From: Chryseobacterium sp. JJR-5R
GTDB taxonomy: Bacteria; Bacteroidota; Bacteroidia; Flavobacteriales; Weeksellaceae
Assembly (NCBI RefSeq): GCF_034047335.1
Contig: NZ_CP139137.1
Span: 1,426,001 to 1,490,000, forward strand
Reading direction: 5' to 3'
Length of the DNA: 64,000 bases
Shown here: positions 25,304 through 34,537 of the stretch, piece after piece
How the letters are laid out: each line of letters begins with the position of its first letter
Numbering within the stretch: position 1 is the stretch's first letter
Notes under the pieces: generated by a model
The model's input: only the letters and a program-made list of their open reading frames with translations
The model's database searches: none
Told to the model about the DNA's origin: nothing
Translations under genes and position numbers: made by a program

Positions 25304-27526
25304 TTATTCGCCTGGTTTTTCATGCGAATGTTCATTTTTATTATCCACGATATTGCTGATGATCTTTTTTAGTCTCTGAAAGATCAGCGAACTGAACAGT
25401 AAGATGATTCCCAGTATAATAAAAGCGATGATCCTGGAAACATTGTCCATTTCCCAGACATCATAAGCATATAATTTTAGGATCATCAATGCCAGGAGTG
25501 AAAATCCGGCCCTGCTGTATTCCTTTTTATGAGTCCTGAGTCCTTTGTAAATAAAGATGCTGGCGGCAATGGCCCAGATGACAGGCAGGTACAGCATGCT
25601 GAAATGCCTGCCGGTTTTTATAAGGTCCGAATCAGGGGCATTAAAAATTGCATACAGATGATAAGTTTCAAAACTTACTGCGGTTACGGCAGCAGTGGCA
25701 ACAAGCCAGTAGGAAACCCGGGTGCTGAAAAAATCTAAAGCCGGCAGGATTTTTACCAGTGTATATACAAAAGGAATACTGTAAAACAGGTATGCCATAT
25801 AATAAGCTGAAGGAATTTTTTCTATGAAATAATCAGAAACCAGCCCCGTACCTGCTGTTGAGGTATTGATAATGATCAGGATTAAAAACAGGTAAAGGAG
25901 CGGTTTTTCCGGAAGGGTGTCCAATTTCAGTTTCTTCCGCAATATCAGCAGCAGGAAAACATAGCAGATGCTGAAAAGCATGGCCATGCTGAAAATCACC
26001 GTCTGAGGTTTTGATGCAATATGATATACCATTTCAAAAAGGAAAGCAAGATAAATGATCAGGCCGCTTATGACGGTAAATATTTTTTCAAACAGATAAG
26101 CACCTTTGTCATTCCCGGTATGTTTTCTCAGTAAAATCAGGTTGACAAAAGTGGTCACCATTGTGATAAAACTTGTAAGGAATACCGGGTTGAAGAGTAT
26201 AGCCAGGTGTCCGGCATTAGTATAGGCAGCCCAGCTGATGATCTGTGCGATGATAACCAATGGAAACAGGGCATAGAAACATGATCTGAAAATAGCATGG
26301 CCCGTTTTCTTCCAGATAAAAAGAAGTAATGTCGCCTCAATAGCCCATATGCTCGTAATTAAATGCGCCTGAAACTGCAAGGCAAATGCAACCGTCATAA
26401 GCCCTGCAGCAATTCCTGTAAAAACGGAGTAGGGTACGCCGAAGTTCTTCCGGGAATATTCCCGGAAAAGCAGCCCCAGGTTAACCAGTGCAAAACCGGC
26501 CGGGAAAATGATAACAGGCCCGTACTGCAAAGTATTAAAAATATATACCAGGCCGGTGATGCTTGTAAAATTGACCAGTACAAGCATTAAAATATCAGAA
26601 GACGTCAGAATTTCCTTTTTAAAGTAATGCTGTAAAGCAAATAAGTAGAAAATAAGGTAACCGGCCAGGTAAAAATAGACACCGGAAATTTCGGTTTTTT
26701 CAACGGTCCAGAACAGCAGGTAGATGCTGGTAAAAAAAAACGCGATCCAGCCGACGCTCTTCCAGCTTTTTAAGAAAGCGATGGCCAGCATCCCGATATT
26801 CAGGACGGTGATATAAGTGAATAAAAAAAGATAGTTGCTTTCTCCGGTACTGATCATCAGCGGAGCCAGAAAACCGCCGGATAAAGAGAAAATAATCAAG
26901 GTCTCGCTTTTATAGTAGTAGGAGAGGGATAGGGAAACCAGTGTGATCAGGCAAATAACGGAAAAAGCCGTGTTCTGTGAGAACAAATGGTACTCCCTGA
27001 ACCCGATGGTTGCGGTAAAGTAAAAGACCGCAACCCCTCCGCCTGTAACAATAGATGAAAAAACAGAGTAATTCTTCCTCAGGAAATGGCTGACGGTAAT
27101 AAGGGCAGCTCCGGCCACAAAACCGATGGCCGCTCTTGCCGTCTCTCCTAGCCAGTTCCTGTCAATGGCATATTTCACAAAATACCCGATTCCGAGAACA
27201 AGTGTAAAAATCCCGGTTATGGTTAATGCGTTCTGCTTCAGGAATTCAGCAATAATACGGAGGCGGTCATTTTGAGGCGGATGAGGCAGGTCTTGCGGCA
27301 GCAGGACACCGGATGGTGCAGCGGACAGCTCCTGATCCTGTCCCTGATGCTGTACGGCTTCTGCCGTTTCATTTTCATTGATCCCTTTGATCTTACGGGC
27401 CGTACTGCCGTTAAATTCTTTCCTGAGCTCAGAAATCTCCTTTTCCAGTCGCCGTACCCTGTGGTTCAGATGGTTGAAAATAACGAAAATGACAAAGATT
27501 AATATAATGATCAGGAAATACATCAT
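25304..27526 (-). CDS. DUF2339 multi-pass membrane protein
   Basis: A 740-residue integral membrane protein with an N-terminal anchor (MMYFLIIILIFVIFVIF), a short coiled coil (RRLEKEISELRKEF), an acidic or polar linker, and then about twenty or more hydrophobic helices. The first membrane block (NALTITGIFTLVLGIGYFVK, NWLGETARAAIGFVAG) matches the start of DUF2339, a Bacteroidetes-rich family of very hydrophobic proteins. The function is unknown; proposals for the family are not strong enough to repeat as fact. The gene stands alone. Confidence 0.82.
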   Translation of the reverse strand: MMYFLIIILIFVIFVIFNHLNHRVRRLEKEISELRKEFNGSTARKIKGINENETAEAVQHQGQDQELSAAPSGVLLPQDLPHPPQNDRLRIIAEFLKQNALTITGIFTLVLGIGYFVKYAIDRNWLGETARAAIGFVAGAALITVSHFLRKNYSVFSSIVTGGGVAVFYFTATIGFREYHLFSQNTAFSVICLITLVSLSLSYYYKSETLIIFSLSGGFLAPLMISTGESNYLFLFTYITVLNIGMLAIAFLKSWKSVGWIAFFFTSIYLLFWTVEKTEISGVYFYLAGYLIFYLFALQHYFKKEILTSSDILMLVLVNFTSITGLVYIFNTLQYGPVIIFPAGFALVNLGLLFREYSRKNFGVPYSVFTGIAAGLMTVAFALQFQAHLITSIWAIEATLLLFIWKKTGHAIFRSCFYALFPLVIIAQIISWAAYTNAGHLAILFNPVFLTSFITMVTTFVNLILLRKHTGNDKGAYLFEKIFTVISGLIIYLAFLFEMVYHIASKPQTVIFSMAMLFSICYVFLLLILRKKLKLDTLPEKPLLYLFLILIIINTSTAGTGLVSDYFIEKIPSAYYMAYLFYSIPFVYTLVKILPALDFFSTRVSYWLVATAAVTAVSFETYHLYAIFNAPDSDLIKTGRHFSMLYLPVIWAIAASIFIYKGLRTHKKEYSRAGFSLLALMILKLYAYDVWEMDNVSRIIAFIILGIILLFSSLIFQRLKKIISNIVDNKNEHSHEKPGE

Positions 27527-27579
27527 TTTTCGTTTTTTTAGAATACCAAATATAATGAAATGTTTGCTAAGGCCTTAAA

Positions 27580-27613
27580 ATAATCCACCATACAGGAATG
27601 TACGGTGGATTAT
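27580..27613. terminator. Hairpin terminator
   Basis: Stem ATAATCCACC (27580-27589) / GGTGGATTAT (27604-27613), located between two minus-strand genes and followed on the minus strand by TTTTAA. Confidence 0.65.
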
Positions 27614-27651
27614 GATAACGGGTATGATGTAAAATTAAGTTACATATGTTT

Positions 27652-28401
27652 TTAGTTTGATACTTTATAAATGTAGAAAGAGGTGGTACTGGTTCCCAGC
27701 AATCCTGCATCAAGTACTGAAGCACTGGTAAGCCCGAAAGAAATCCGGTCCCCGGCCTGGAAGGTAAAAAGGTTGTTGACACTGGATTCTGAAATGGTAA
27801 GGCTTAATATGCCCAGGTTGGCGCCGCTGAAAGATCGGGCGTCAATCAAAGTATATGTCCCTGCCCTGTTTCTCAGGACGGCAACGCCCGGAGCATTGGT
27901 CAGCAAGGCTCCCTGAAGGCCGGTTCCGTAGCGGAATGAAAAGCCGACAGCATATACCCCGTTTGTAGGAACTACATAAGTATTGTCCGTATCAGAAAAT
28001 ACGGCAGTGGTACCCATTATCCTCTCCGAGGTCAGGAAGTTAACCGGCCTGAATCCATTGGGCAGCACGCCCAGGTTGATAAGATTGATGCCGCTTGATT
28101 TCCGTGCCGAATACACAGAGGTGCTTACACCGGTAGTCGTGCTCATCTGGCTGATTACCGCATTGGCAATGAGCTGGGGGTCTACCTGAGATACCTGGAA
28201 ATCACCGCCCGTGTTTTGGTTCACTGCTAAAATCTGATATCCCGGCAGCGAAGGAGCAGAAGGGGTATCCCTGATTTTTAAAGTTCCGTTAACATCTAGA
28301 GTGGCCTGCGGGTTAGTAGTATTAATCCCAACTCCAGCATTCTGCGCGAAAAAGGGAGCTGACATTACAGCCAGTAATGCACTACAAATTTTGGTCTTCA
28401 T
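27652..28401 (-). CDS. Secreted tail-fibre/C1q-like surface protein
   Basis: A 249-residue exported protein with a signal peptide (MKTKICSALLAVMSAPFFAQ) followed at once by GVGINTTNPQATLDVNGTL, a motif common at the N-terminus of Bacteroidetes surface proteins that resemble phage tail fibres. The C-terminal half (YVVPTNGVYAVGFSFRYG, ISESSVNNLFTFQAGDRIS, TTSFYIYKVSN) has the jelly-roll pattern of C1q/TNF-like domains. It probably forms trimers at the cell surface and binds an unknown ligand. No type IX C-terminal sorting domain is visible. Confidence 0.75.
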   Translation of the reverse strand: MKTKICSALLAVMSAPFFAQNAGVGINTTNPQATLDVNGTLKIRDTPSAPSLPGYQILAVNQNTGGDFQVSQVDPQLIANAVISQMSTTTGVSTSVYSARKSSGINLINLGVLPNGFRPVNFLTSERIMGTTAVFSDTDNTYVVPTNGVYAVGFSFRYGTGLQGALLTNAPGVAVLRNRAGTYTLIDARSFSGANLGILSLTISESSVNNLFTFQAGDRISFGLTSASVLDAGLLGTSTTSFYIYKVSN

Positions 28402-28738
28402 GTTTTAAAAATTTAGTTAATAAATCAGTAATGTTATCTCAGTAGTTTTCAGCTGAAAGATAACAAATATTATGCAAACTGCAGTTCTGTTATTAAATAT
28501 TTTTAATCATTTATCCTTTTATTTCTCTGTATTATGCAATATTAAAGGGTTTGTGTTGAATATAATAAACTAAAAATGGAATTATGGTTAATTTTAAACA
28601 AAATGACGTGGTATTCCGGTTTTGTAATTATAATTTATTGTAAATCAGTAATTTATTAAAAAATTACTCCACTTTTTGCATTCAGATTAAACGGGTGTGG
28701 TATGCCATACTTTTTTTACCGTTAAATAGGCTGAACGT
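28402..28738. other. AT-rich gap without a gene
   Basis: Nothing coding is visible in either strand; it presumably carries the promoter of the surface-protein gene. Confidence 0.5.
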
Positions 28739-29587
28739 TCAATTTTCCAGGATAAACGCTTTATAATTTCCCAAAAACGTGACTTTCGCATCCAGGGCTT
28801 TCAGTTCTTCCAGCGCATGGTTGTGCAGTGCAGATTCCCACTTTCCCGTAACGGTAATAAAGAAAAAATAATTGCCCAGGCCGGTTTTCAGTGTCCGGGA
28901 TTCTATTTTGCTGAGGTTCATCCTGCGCCATGCAAAAACTGAGAGTACCTGATGAAGGCCGCCTGCATGGTCTTCCGGCAGGGTGATCAGTAGCCCGGAT
29001 TTTTCACCCATCGCCTTAAGACGGCTGTTGTCATATGTTTTCAACCCTTTGGAAATAATGATAAAACGGGTATGGTTCTGGTCAGAATCCTGGATATTCC
29101 GGTGTATGATCTTCAATCCGTACAGGTCAGCCGCAAAAGGGTTGGCTACTGCGGCCAGGTTCCTTTCAGGATGGTCCGCAACATGTTTAGCCGCTGCTGC
29201 CGTTGAAGAATATTCCTGCTTCTCGGCATGGCTGAATTTTTCATCCAGAAAGTGGAAGCACTGGGCCAGGGCCTGCGGATGGGAATAGATCTTTGTAATA
29301 TGGTCAACATCACAATCGGGGTGAACCATCAGCTGGTGGGCAATCGGCATAACGGCTTCCGCTTCAATGCCTATGCCGGGCGTATGATACAGGTAATCCA
29401 GCGTCATGGAAACCGTCCCTTCAATGGAATTCTCCAGCGGGACTACGGCTTTTTCCGCTGTTCCGTTTTCTACGGCGAGGAAACAGTCTAAAATATGGGC
29501 CTGCGGCAGAAGCGCTGCGTCCGGGAAAAGCCGGCTGGCGGCAAGCTGCGTAAAACTGGCCTGCGGGCCCAAGAATGCAATTTTCAT
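28739..29587 (-). CDS. pheA: Prephenate dehydratase
   Basis: The enzyme converts prephenate to phenylpyruvate in phenylalanine synthesis. The 282-residue monofunctional protein has FLGPQASFTQLAASRLFP, VVPLENSIEGTVSMTLDYL with the catalytic-site region, SHPQALAQCFHFL, SSTAAAAKHVA and the catalytic Thr-Arg-Phe in NHTRFIIISKG. A C-terminal ACT domain (DHAGGLHQVLSVFAWRRMNL, KIESRTLKTGLGNYFFFI) should give feedback inhibition by phenylalanine. No chorismate mutase domain is fused. The upstream hotdog thioesterase ends 14 bases before it. Confidence 0.94.
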   Translation of the reverse strand: MKIAFLGPQASFTQLAASRLFPDAALLPQAHILDCFLAVENGTAEKAVVPLENSIEGTVSMTLDYLYHTPGIGIEAEAVMPIAHQLMVHPDCDVDHITKIYSHPQALAQCFHFLDEKFSHAEKQEYSSTAAAAKHVADHPERNLAAVANPFAADLYGLKIIHRNIQDSDQNHTRFIIISKGLKTYDNSRLKAMGEKSGLLITLPEDHAGGLHQVLSVFAWRRMNLSKIESRTLKTGLGNYFFFITVTGKWESALHNHALEELKALDAKVTFLGNYKAFILEN

Positions 29588-29601
29588 AATTGGGATTTAT
29601 T

Positions 29602-30030
29602 TTACGGTGTTATTCCCGTTGAGGGGTTCCAGTTTTCTTCAATCAGCTTCATCAGATAGTCCGGGCACTTTATCACTTTATTGGTTTTGGCATCCAGGAA
29701 GAAGAGGGTGGTGGAGGCTTCGGTAATTTTAATCTGCGCTTCATTGAAAATTTCATATTCAAATTCAATTTTTACCCCGGGGATTTTTTTTACATACGTA
29801 TGGATTTCCAGATTCTCATCATAAAAAGCAGGGCGCAGGTACTTAATTTTATACTCCGAGACAGGGAGCCAAATTCCTTGATTCTCAATCTCATTATAGG
29901 ACATTCCGATGCTTCTGAAAAGTTCTACGCGGCCAATTTCGAGGTACTCTGCATAATTGCCGTAGTAGACGTATTTCATGGGGTCTGTCTCTCCGTAACG
30001 TACTCGTAATGAGTGTTTTGTATATATCAT
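29602..30030 (-). CDS. Acyl-CoA thioesterase, 4HBT/YbgC-like
   Basis: A 142-residue hotdog-fold protein with the YbgC-type active-site pattern RVRYGETDPMKYVYYGNYAE (catalytic Asp in ETDPM), IGRVELFRSIGMSYNEIE and YLRPAFYDENLEI. It hydrolyses an acyl-CoA in the cytoplasm; the substrate is not readable. The ATG at 30030 is chosen over one at 30051, because the -7 box at 30053-30060 would put the transcript start downstream of the longer start. It is likely co-transcribed with pheA. Confidence 0.85.
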   Translation of the reverse strand: MIYTKHSLRVRYGETDPMKYVYYGNYAEYLEIGRVELFRSIGMSYNEIENQGIWLPVSEYKIKYLRPAFYDENLEIHTYVKKIPGVKIEFEYEIFNEAQIKITEASTTLFFLDAKTNKVIKCPDYLMKLIEENWNPSTGITP

Positions 30031-30052
30031 TTTTAATGCATAATTATGCATA

Positions 30053-30084
30053 CAAATATATTTTTAAATAATCAATAAGCGCAA
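30053..30084 (-). promoter_or_regulatory. Promoter of the thioesterase-pheA unit
   Basis: On the minus strand, TTG (30084-30082), a 21-base spacer and TATATTTG (30060-30053) match the Bacteroidetes pattern. Confidence 0.6.
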
Positions 30085-30166
30085 TATTTTTTTTTAAAAT
30101 AAAAAAATGAGACCTTTGTCATCCTTCTAAAATGAGTACTAACAAAGAATCAATCGGGGCATAATT

Positions 30167-31621
30167 ATGGGTGAAAATTTAATGATGATATGGCAGAAGT
30201 GCCTTCAGTTTATGCGCGATAACCTGAACGCAGCTGAAGACAATTCTGATCTGAAAAAACTTGAAAAATCTTTCGATTTACTGTTCGATAAGGTTCAGCC
30301 GGTTTCACTGGTTGACAATAACCTTACGCTGATGGTGCCGAGTGATTTTTACAAAGAATATATTGAGGACAACTACCTCTCCCTTCTTTCCGCTGCCCTG
30401 AAAAAAAACATCGGAAAAGGCGTAAAGCTGTGGTATTCGGTAATGGAAAACAAGCCTTCCGGGCTGGAGAAACCCGTTACCATGAACATGAAAGGGAAGA
30501 CGGTTCCTACCCCGAAAATGCAGGAAACCATGCCGCAGGGCTTCTCTTCCAATATTGTAAATCCTTTCGTAGTCCCTGGGATTAAAAAGGTGAATATTGA
30601 TTCCAACCTAAAATCAGATTTCTCTTTCGAAAATTATGTAGAAGGGGAAAGCAATAAGTTTGCCGCTACCGTGGCGAGGTCAATTGCCAAAAGACCGGGT
30701 GCCACTGCCTTCAACCCGCTGTTTTTATACGGAGGGTACGGCGTAGGGAAAACCCACCTGGGCCAGGCGGTAGGCCTTGAAGTAAAGAGCCAGTTCCCGG
30801 ATAAAGTGGTGCTGTACCTTTCTTCAGAAAAATTCATCCAACAGTTTATCTCATCCGCAAAAGCGCATAAGCAGACAGAGTTTGCCAATTTCTACCAGAT
30901 GGTGGATGTACTGATTATTGATGATATCCAGTTCCTTTCCGGGAAGTCTGCTACGCAGGACAGTTTCTTCCATATTTTCGATTACCTGCACCAGAACGGA
31001 AAACAGATCATCCTGACTTCCGATAAGGCGCCGGCAGATATCATGGATATCCAGGACCGGATTGTTTCCCGTTTCAAATGGGGGCTTTCTGCGGAAATCA
31101 AATCCCCGGATTATTCTACCAGGAGGCAGATCATCGTGGATAAGCTGAGCAGGGACGGGATTGTATTAACAGACGATATGCTGGACTTCCTGGCTTCCGA
31201 AGCAAAAACAAACGTACGTGAGCTGATCGGGGTCATCAATTCGGTAATCGCTTATTCAACCATCTATAAGTCAGACTTAAGCCTGGAGCTGTTAAAGGAT
31301 ACCATCAGCAAAATCGCGGCCAACCAGAAAAAAATCATCAACATTCCGTATATCCAGGAAGTGGTGTGCGATTATTTCGGGATCAAGAGAGAGCAGCTTT
31401 TATCCAAGACCAGAAAAAGGGAAATCGCGCTTCCGAGGCAGCTGGCCATGTATTTTGCCAAAGAGCTTACCAATGCCACGTTCACCAAAATCGGTGAGGA
31501 AATGGGCGGGAAAGACCACTCCACGGTAATGTATGCCTGTGATACGATCAAGGATGTTTCCAAAATCGATAAAGAGGTGAAGAAATACGTTAAGGAATTA
31601 TCCGAAAGGATCAAGCAGTAA
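30167..31621 (+). CDS. dnaA: Chromosomal replication initiator DnaA
   Basis: DnaA binds the origin and loads the helicase. The 484-residue protein has the N-terminal DnaB-interaction domain (IWQKCLQFMRDNL), a linker, the AAA+ domain with Walker A GGYGVGKTHLGQAVG and Walker B VLIIDDIQFLSGK, and the C-terminal DNA-binding domain with LPRQLAMYFAKELTN and MGGKDHSTVMYACDTI. Length is typical. I found no cluster of DnaA boxes (TTATCCACA type) in the gaps before or after it, so the origin is probably elsewhere. dnaN is not adjacent, unlike in many other phyla. Confidence 0.97.
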   Translation: MGENLMMIWQKCLQFMRDNLNAAEDNSDLKKLEKSFDLLFDKVQPVSLVDNNLTLMVPSDFYKEYIEDNYLSLLSAALKKNIGKGVKLWYSVMENKPSGLEKPVTMNMKGKTVPTPKMQETMPQGFSSNIVNPFVVPGIKKVNIDSNLKSDFSFENYVEGESNKFAATVARSIAKRPGATAFNPLFLYGGYGVGKTHLGQAVGLEVKSQFPDKVVLYLSSEKFIQQFISSAKAHKQTEFANFYQMVDVLIIDDIQFLSGKSATQDSFFHIFDYLHQNGKQIILTSDKAPADIMDIQDRIVSRFKWGLSAEIKSPDYSTRRQIIVDKLSRDGIVLTDDMLDFLASEAKTNVRELIGVINSVIAYSTIYKSDLSLELLKDTISKIAANQKKIINIPYIQEVVCDYFGIKREQLLSKTRKREIALPRQLAMYFAKELTNATFTKIGEEMGGKDHSTVMYACDTIKDVSKIDKEVKKYVKELSERIKQ

Positions 31622-31749
31622 ACAGTAAACAACAAGAAGTAGTTCAATTTAAATAATGAAAAATGGAGAATAGAGATATTCTTCATTTTTTGTTTAGTTT
31701 TGTAAGAGAAAATAAAATAACGGGTATTCCCCGCTTAAACCGCTGAACA

Positions 31750-32208
31750 ATGAAGATATTAATGGTCTGCCTCGGAAATATATGCAGGAGCCCTCTGGCA
31801 GAAGGGATCATGAAGACGAAAGTTCCTGAAAGCATCCATGTGGATTCCGCCGGGACCATTTCCCAGCATGAAGGAAAGCATCCGGACCCGAGGGCCCTGA
31901 AAACCGCCGAAGCCCATCAGATTGACATTTCAAAACAGCGGTCAAGGCCCATTACATCAGAAGACCTTGAAAATTTCGATCAGATCTACTGCATGGATCT
32001 TGATGTGATGGAAGACGTGATTTCAAAAGCCCGGAATGAAGAACAGCGGCAGAAAATTTCCCTGTTTATGGAGGTGCTCGGCGATCACGGCAATGCCGAA
32101 GTCCCTGACCCGTACTGGGGCGACAGGGAAGAATTTGAAAACGTATATCGCATCCTGGACCGCGGCTGCGAAGCAATTGCCCGCCGGTTAAACGCACAGG
32201 CCAAATAA
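31750..32208 (+). CDS. Low-molecular-weight protein-tyrosine phosphatase
   Basis: A 152-residue cytoplasmic phosphatase. The catalytic loop is C7LGNICR13S at the N-terminus (MVCLGNICRSPLAEGI), the V-H-V-DSAGT strand follows, and the general acid Asp lies in PDPYWGD near residue 118. Length and motif order match eukaryote-like LMW-PTPs. No tyrosine kinase or capsule genes are nearby, so its partner is unknown. The RsmI-like methylase gene follows 38 bases downstream. Confidence 0.92.
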   Translation: MKILMVCLGNICRSPLAEGIMKTKVPESIHVDSAGTISQHEGKHPDPRALKTAEAHQIDISKQRSRPITSEDLENFDQIYCMDLDVMEDVISKARNEEQRQKISLFMEVLGDHGNAEVPDPYWGDREEFENVYRILDRGCEAIARRLNAQAK

Positions 32209-32246
32209 CTTATAATTCACAACTCACCACTCATAACTCAGAAAAA

Positions 32247-32945
32247 ATGCTTTTTTTACTCCCCGCCTATCTTTCGGAAAATACATCCGTTACGCACTTC
32301 GCTCCCGTTATCACGGAGTACATCATGCAGACCGATTATTTCTTCGTGGAAAATGAAAAAACCGCCCGGAAAGTCGTGAAGTTCTTTGCGCCGGAGAAAA
32401 AACAGTCGGATTTGAAATTATTCCTTCTGGACAAATACACGGAAAGCAAAGACATTAAAGATGCACAGGAGCTCATGCTGAAAGGGCAGGATTTCGGGCT
32501 GCTTTCAGAAGCCGGGCTTCCGTGCATTGCCGATCCGGGCAACCTGATCGTAAAATGGTGCCATGAAAAAAATATCCGGGTGGTTCCGGTCTCCGGGCCT
32601 TCCTCCATTATCCTCGCGCTGATCTCAAGCGGGTTCAACGGGCAGGAATTTACCTTTAACGGCTATCTCCCGATAGACCGAAGCGAGAAGAAAAAGCAGA
32701 TGCAGCACCTGGAAGGCCTGGTGCAGAAAACAGGCTATTCCCAGATCTTTATGGAAACCCCGTACCGCAATAACCCGCTGCTGGAAGACCTGTTCAAATT
32801 TCTGTCCCCAAACACCAAACTCTGTATCGCCGCCAATATCAATGACCCCGATCAGGAATTCATCAAAACCAAAACCATCAAAGACTGGCAGAAGCAGAAA
32901 CCGGAACTCCATAAAATCCCCGCGGTGTTTGTATTGGGGAAATAG
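32247..32945 (+). CDS. RsmI-like SAM-dependent methyltransferase (tetrapyrrole methylase fold)
   Basis: A 232-residue protein of the tetrapyrrole methylase superfamily that includes RsmI, the 16S rRNA ribose methyltransferase for C1402. It shows GQDFGLLSEAGLPCIADPGN, VVPVSGPSSIILALISSG, FNGYLPIDRSEKKKQ and MetPYRNN-type TPYRNNPLLED, all RsmI-like. The N-terminus lacks the usual TPIGNxxD start (it begins MLFLLPAYLSENT), typical of the shorter Bacteroidetes paralogue. Whether it modifies rRNA at the same site is uncertain. It is likely co-transcribed with the phosphatase. Confidence 0.85.
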   Translation: MLFLLPAYLSENTSVTHFAPVITEYIMQTDYFFVENEKTARKVVKFFAPEKKQSDLKLFLLDKYTESKDIKDAQELMLKGQDFGLLSEAGLPCIADPGNLIVKWCHEKNIRVVPVSGPSSIILALISSGFNGQEFTFNGYLPIDRSEKKKQMQHLEGLVQKTGYSQIFMETPYRNNPLLEDLFKFLSPNTKLCIAANINDPDQEFIKTKTIKDWQKQKPELHKIPAVFVLGK

Positions 32946-32967
32946 ATTGAAGACTTAAAAATCTATT

Positions 32968-33252
32968 CAATCTGCCAATCTGCGAGCGTATATTTTTAGC
33001 GGGATTAATTTTTATCTCCCGCTGATTAAGCGGATTACGCAGATCTTTTTTTTTGTTTGAAATTAAGAAATCTGCTCAATCTGCCAATCTGCGAGCGTAT
33101 ATATCCAGCAGGCTTATTTTTATCTCTCACTGCTTAAGCGGATTACGCAAATCTTTTTTTACTGTTTGAAATTAAGAAATCTGCCAATCTGCGAGTGTAT
33201 ATATCCAGCAGGTTTATTTTTGTCTCCCGCTGATTAAGCAGATTACACAGAT
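32968..33252. repeat. Three tandem copies of an about 100 bp repeat
   Basis: Copies begin near 32968, 33077 and 33178 with AATCTGCCAATCTGCGAG, and continue through ATTTTTATCTCCCGCTGATTA and AGCGGATTACGCAGATC. The spacing is 109 then 100 bases. The third copy is incomplete and more diverged. The CCCGCTGATTAAGCGG-like core is partly palindromic. The array lies directly 3' of the GxxExxY pseudogene, a pairing that suggests one decayed element. Confidence 0.75.
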
Positions 33253-33317
33253 TCTGATATATATTGTATATAAGCATCTGTGAGCATATATAAATATAAT
33301 AATATGAGCCCGGAAAA

Positions 33318-33695
33318 TTACAGATTATTAACCACCCGTTTAATTCCATCCATAATATTATGAGTTTTGAAGTTGACTAAAATGCCCGGTTTTTTATCAG
33401 CCAGCTTGAGATAAGCATGCAACTGTTTATAATGAATATCTTCTAAATTTCTGACCGATTTAAGTTCGATAATCACTTTATCCTCTATCAGAATATCAAT
33501 TCTGAAATTCAGGTCGAATTTTTTCCCGTCATACCATACGGGAAGTATCAGTTCAGATTATACAGAAAGTCCGTTGTTTTGTAATTCTTAGATCAGTATT
33601 TTATGATATGCCAATTCAAGGAGTCCCGGCCCCAGTGTATTGTATACGGTGAAGATACATTTCCGGATCAGGTAAGAAATATCATTTTCATTCAT
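33318..33695 (-). pseudogene. GxxExxY family protein, inactivated by two in-frame stops
   Basis: Read on the minus strand from the ATG at 33695, the frame gives MNENDISYLIRKCIF, then the GLLELAY motif that names the family (G-x-x-E-x-x-Y). After two TAA codons it continues without any frameshift as ELILPVWYDGKKFDLNFRID, DKVIIELKSVRNLEDIHY and GIKRVVNNL. The stops are codon 36 (33588-33590) and codon 46 (33558-33560). Family members are small nuclease-fold-like proteins of unknown role, about 125 residues, and this copy has exactly that length. It is therefore a recent pseudogene. Confidence 0.85.
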
Positions 33696-33797
33696 AGCAG
33701 GTATGTTTTTTCGAATATAAATATATTTAACATGCCCTTAACATATGCTTAGCATTATTCTTGTCAGTACATGGATACAACTTAAAAAAAAACAATT

Positions 33798-34175
33798 ATG
33801 TCAGACAAAAAATTAGCAGGACTGTGGATGGATACGGAAAAAGCCATCGTCGTAAAAAACCATGATGCCCAGAATGCCTTTAAATTTTTCTTATGCAGCC
33901 CTGTAAAAGCGGAAGTACAGCACGGTAACTCCAGCGAAAACGCCGGAAACAATGCAGAAAGAACCAACCGAGCAAAGTTTTTTAAAGAAATAGAACACCT
34001 GTTAATCAATTCCCAGGAAGTATATGTAACGGGCCCCGGAACCGTTCAGGAAGAATTTAAGAAACACCTTCACGAAACGGCCCAGTTCAAAGACCTAAAG
34101 GTAACTTTGGATACCGCGCAGCAGATGTCTGAAGAGCAGGTGCTGGAAAAAGTAAAGGAACATTTCAATGCTTAA
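33798..34175 (+). CDS. Conserved hypothetical protein
   Basis: A 125-residue soluble protein. It begins MSDKKLAGLWMDTEKAIVVK and contains an acidic helix and the strand-turn HLLINSQEVYVTGPGTVQEE near residues 73-92, then FKDLKVTLDTAQQMSEEQV. The layout (short beta domain, then VYVTGPG plus helix) resembles release-factor-like or host-attachment-like nucleotide-binding folds found in stress proteins, but the match is too weak to name. It stands alone before a strong terminator and marks the left edge of the AT-rich block. Confidence 0.7.
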   Translation: MSDKKLAGLWMDTEKAIVVKNHDAQNAFKFFLCSPVKAEVQHGNSSENAGNNAERTNRAKFFKEIEHLLINSQEVYVTGPGTVQEEFKKHLHETAQFKDLKVTLDTAQQMSEEQVLEKVKEHFNA

Positions 34176-34204
34176 ATAATATCATATTAAGATAAGCGCA
34201 AAAT

Positions 34205-34239
34205 AAAAACTCCGGATGTCAGTGGCATCCGGAGTTTTT
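34205..34239. terminator. Bidirectional terminator
   Basis: Perfect 14 bp stem AAAAACTCCGGATG (34205-34218) / CATCCGGAGTTTTT (34226-34239), between convergent genes. Confidence 0.8.
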
Positions 34240-34246
34240 TATTATT

Positions 34247-34537
34247 TTAAGATTGCATAATTTTCTTGAGTTCAAGAATGTTTTCTCTTACACTTAATTG
34301 CAAATTTTTATACTCTTCAGTTATATGATCCTGACTTTTATTCGCTATAAAAAAAAGCTTCTCTGAAATATTTACCAAGATTTTTTGCAATAATTCATTT
34401 GAAATATTATTAATAGATAGCCATTTGTCAATAGCAGGTTTTGATAGACCTGTTAATTGACTTTTCAAAGGCTTTTTATTAATAATCTTAATAACTTCTC
34501 TTTGTAGATCAACTCTGCTATTAAATTCCGCTTTCAT
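34247..34537 (-). CDS. Small helical protein, last gene of the AT-rich block
   Basis: A 96-residue all-helical, Lys/Asn/Ile-rich protein (MKAEFNSRVDLQREVIKI; later GLSKPAIDKWLSINNISNEL). The middle has a helix-turn-helix-like rhythm, but no family is recognised. Its start overlaps the end of the nucleotidyltransferase gene by 17 bases, which argues for a coupled pair. It may be a partner or regulator of that enzyme. Confidence 0.65.
   Translation of the reverse strand: MKAEFNSRVDLQREVIKIINKKPLKSQLTGLSKPAIDKWLSINNISNELLQKILVNISEKLFFIANKSQDHITEEYKNLQLSVRENILELKKIMQS

Noticed and set aside
30052..31749. Replication origin near dnaA
   Set aside because: No cluster of TTATCCACA-like boxes or AT-rich unwinding stretch next to dnaA.
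32968..33252. CRISPR array
   Set aside because: Only three long, diverged units with no unique spacers and no cas genes.
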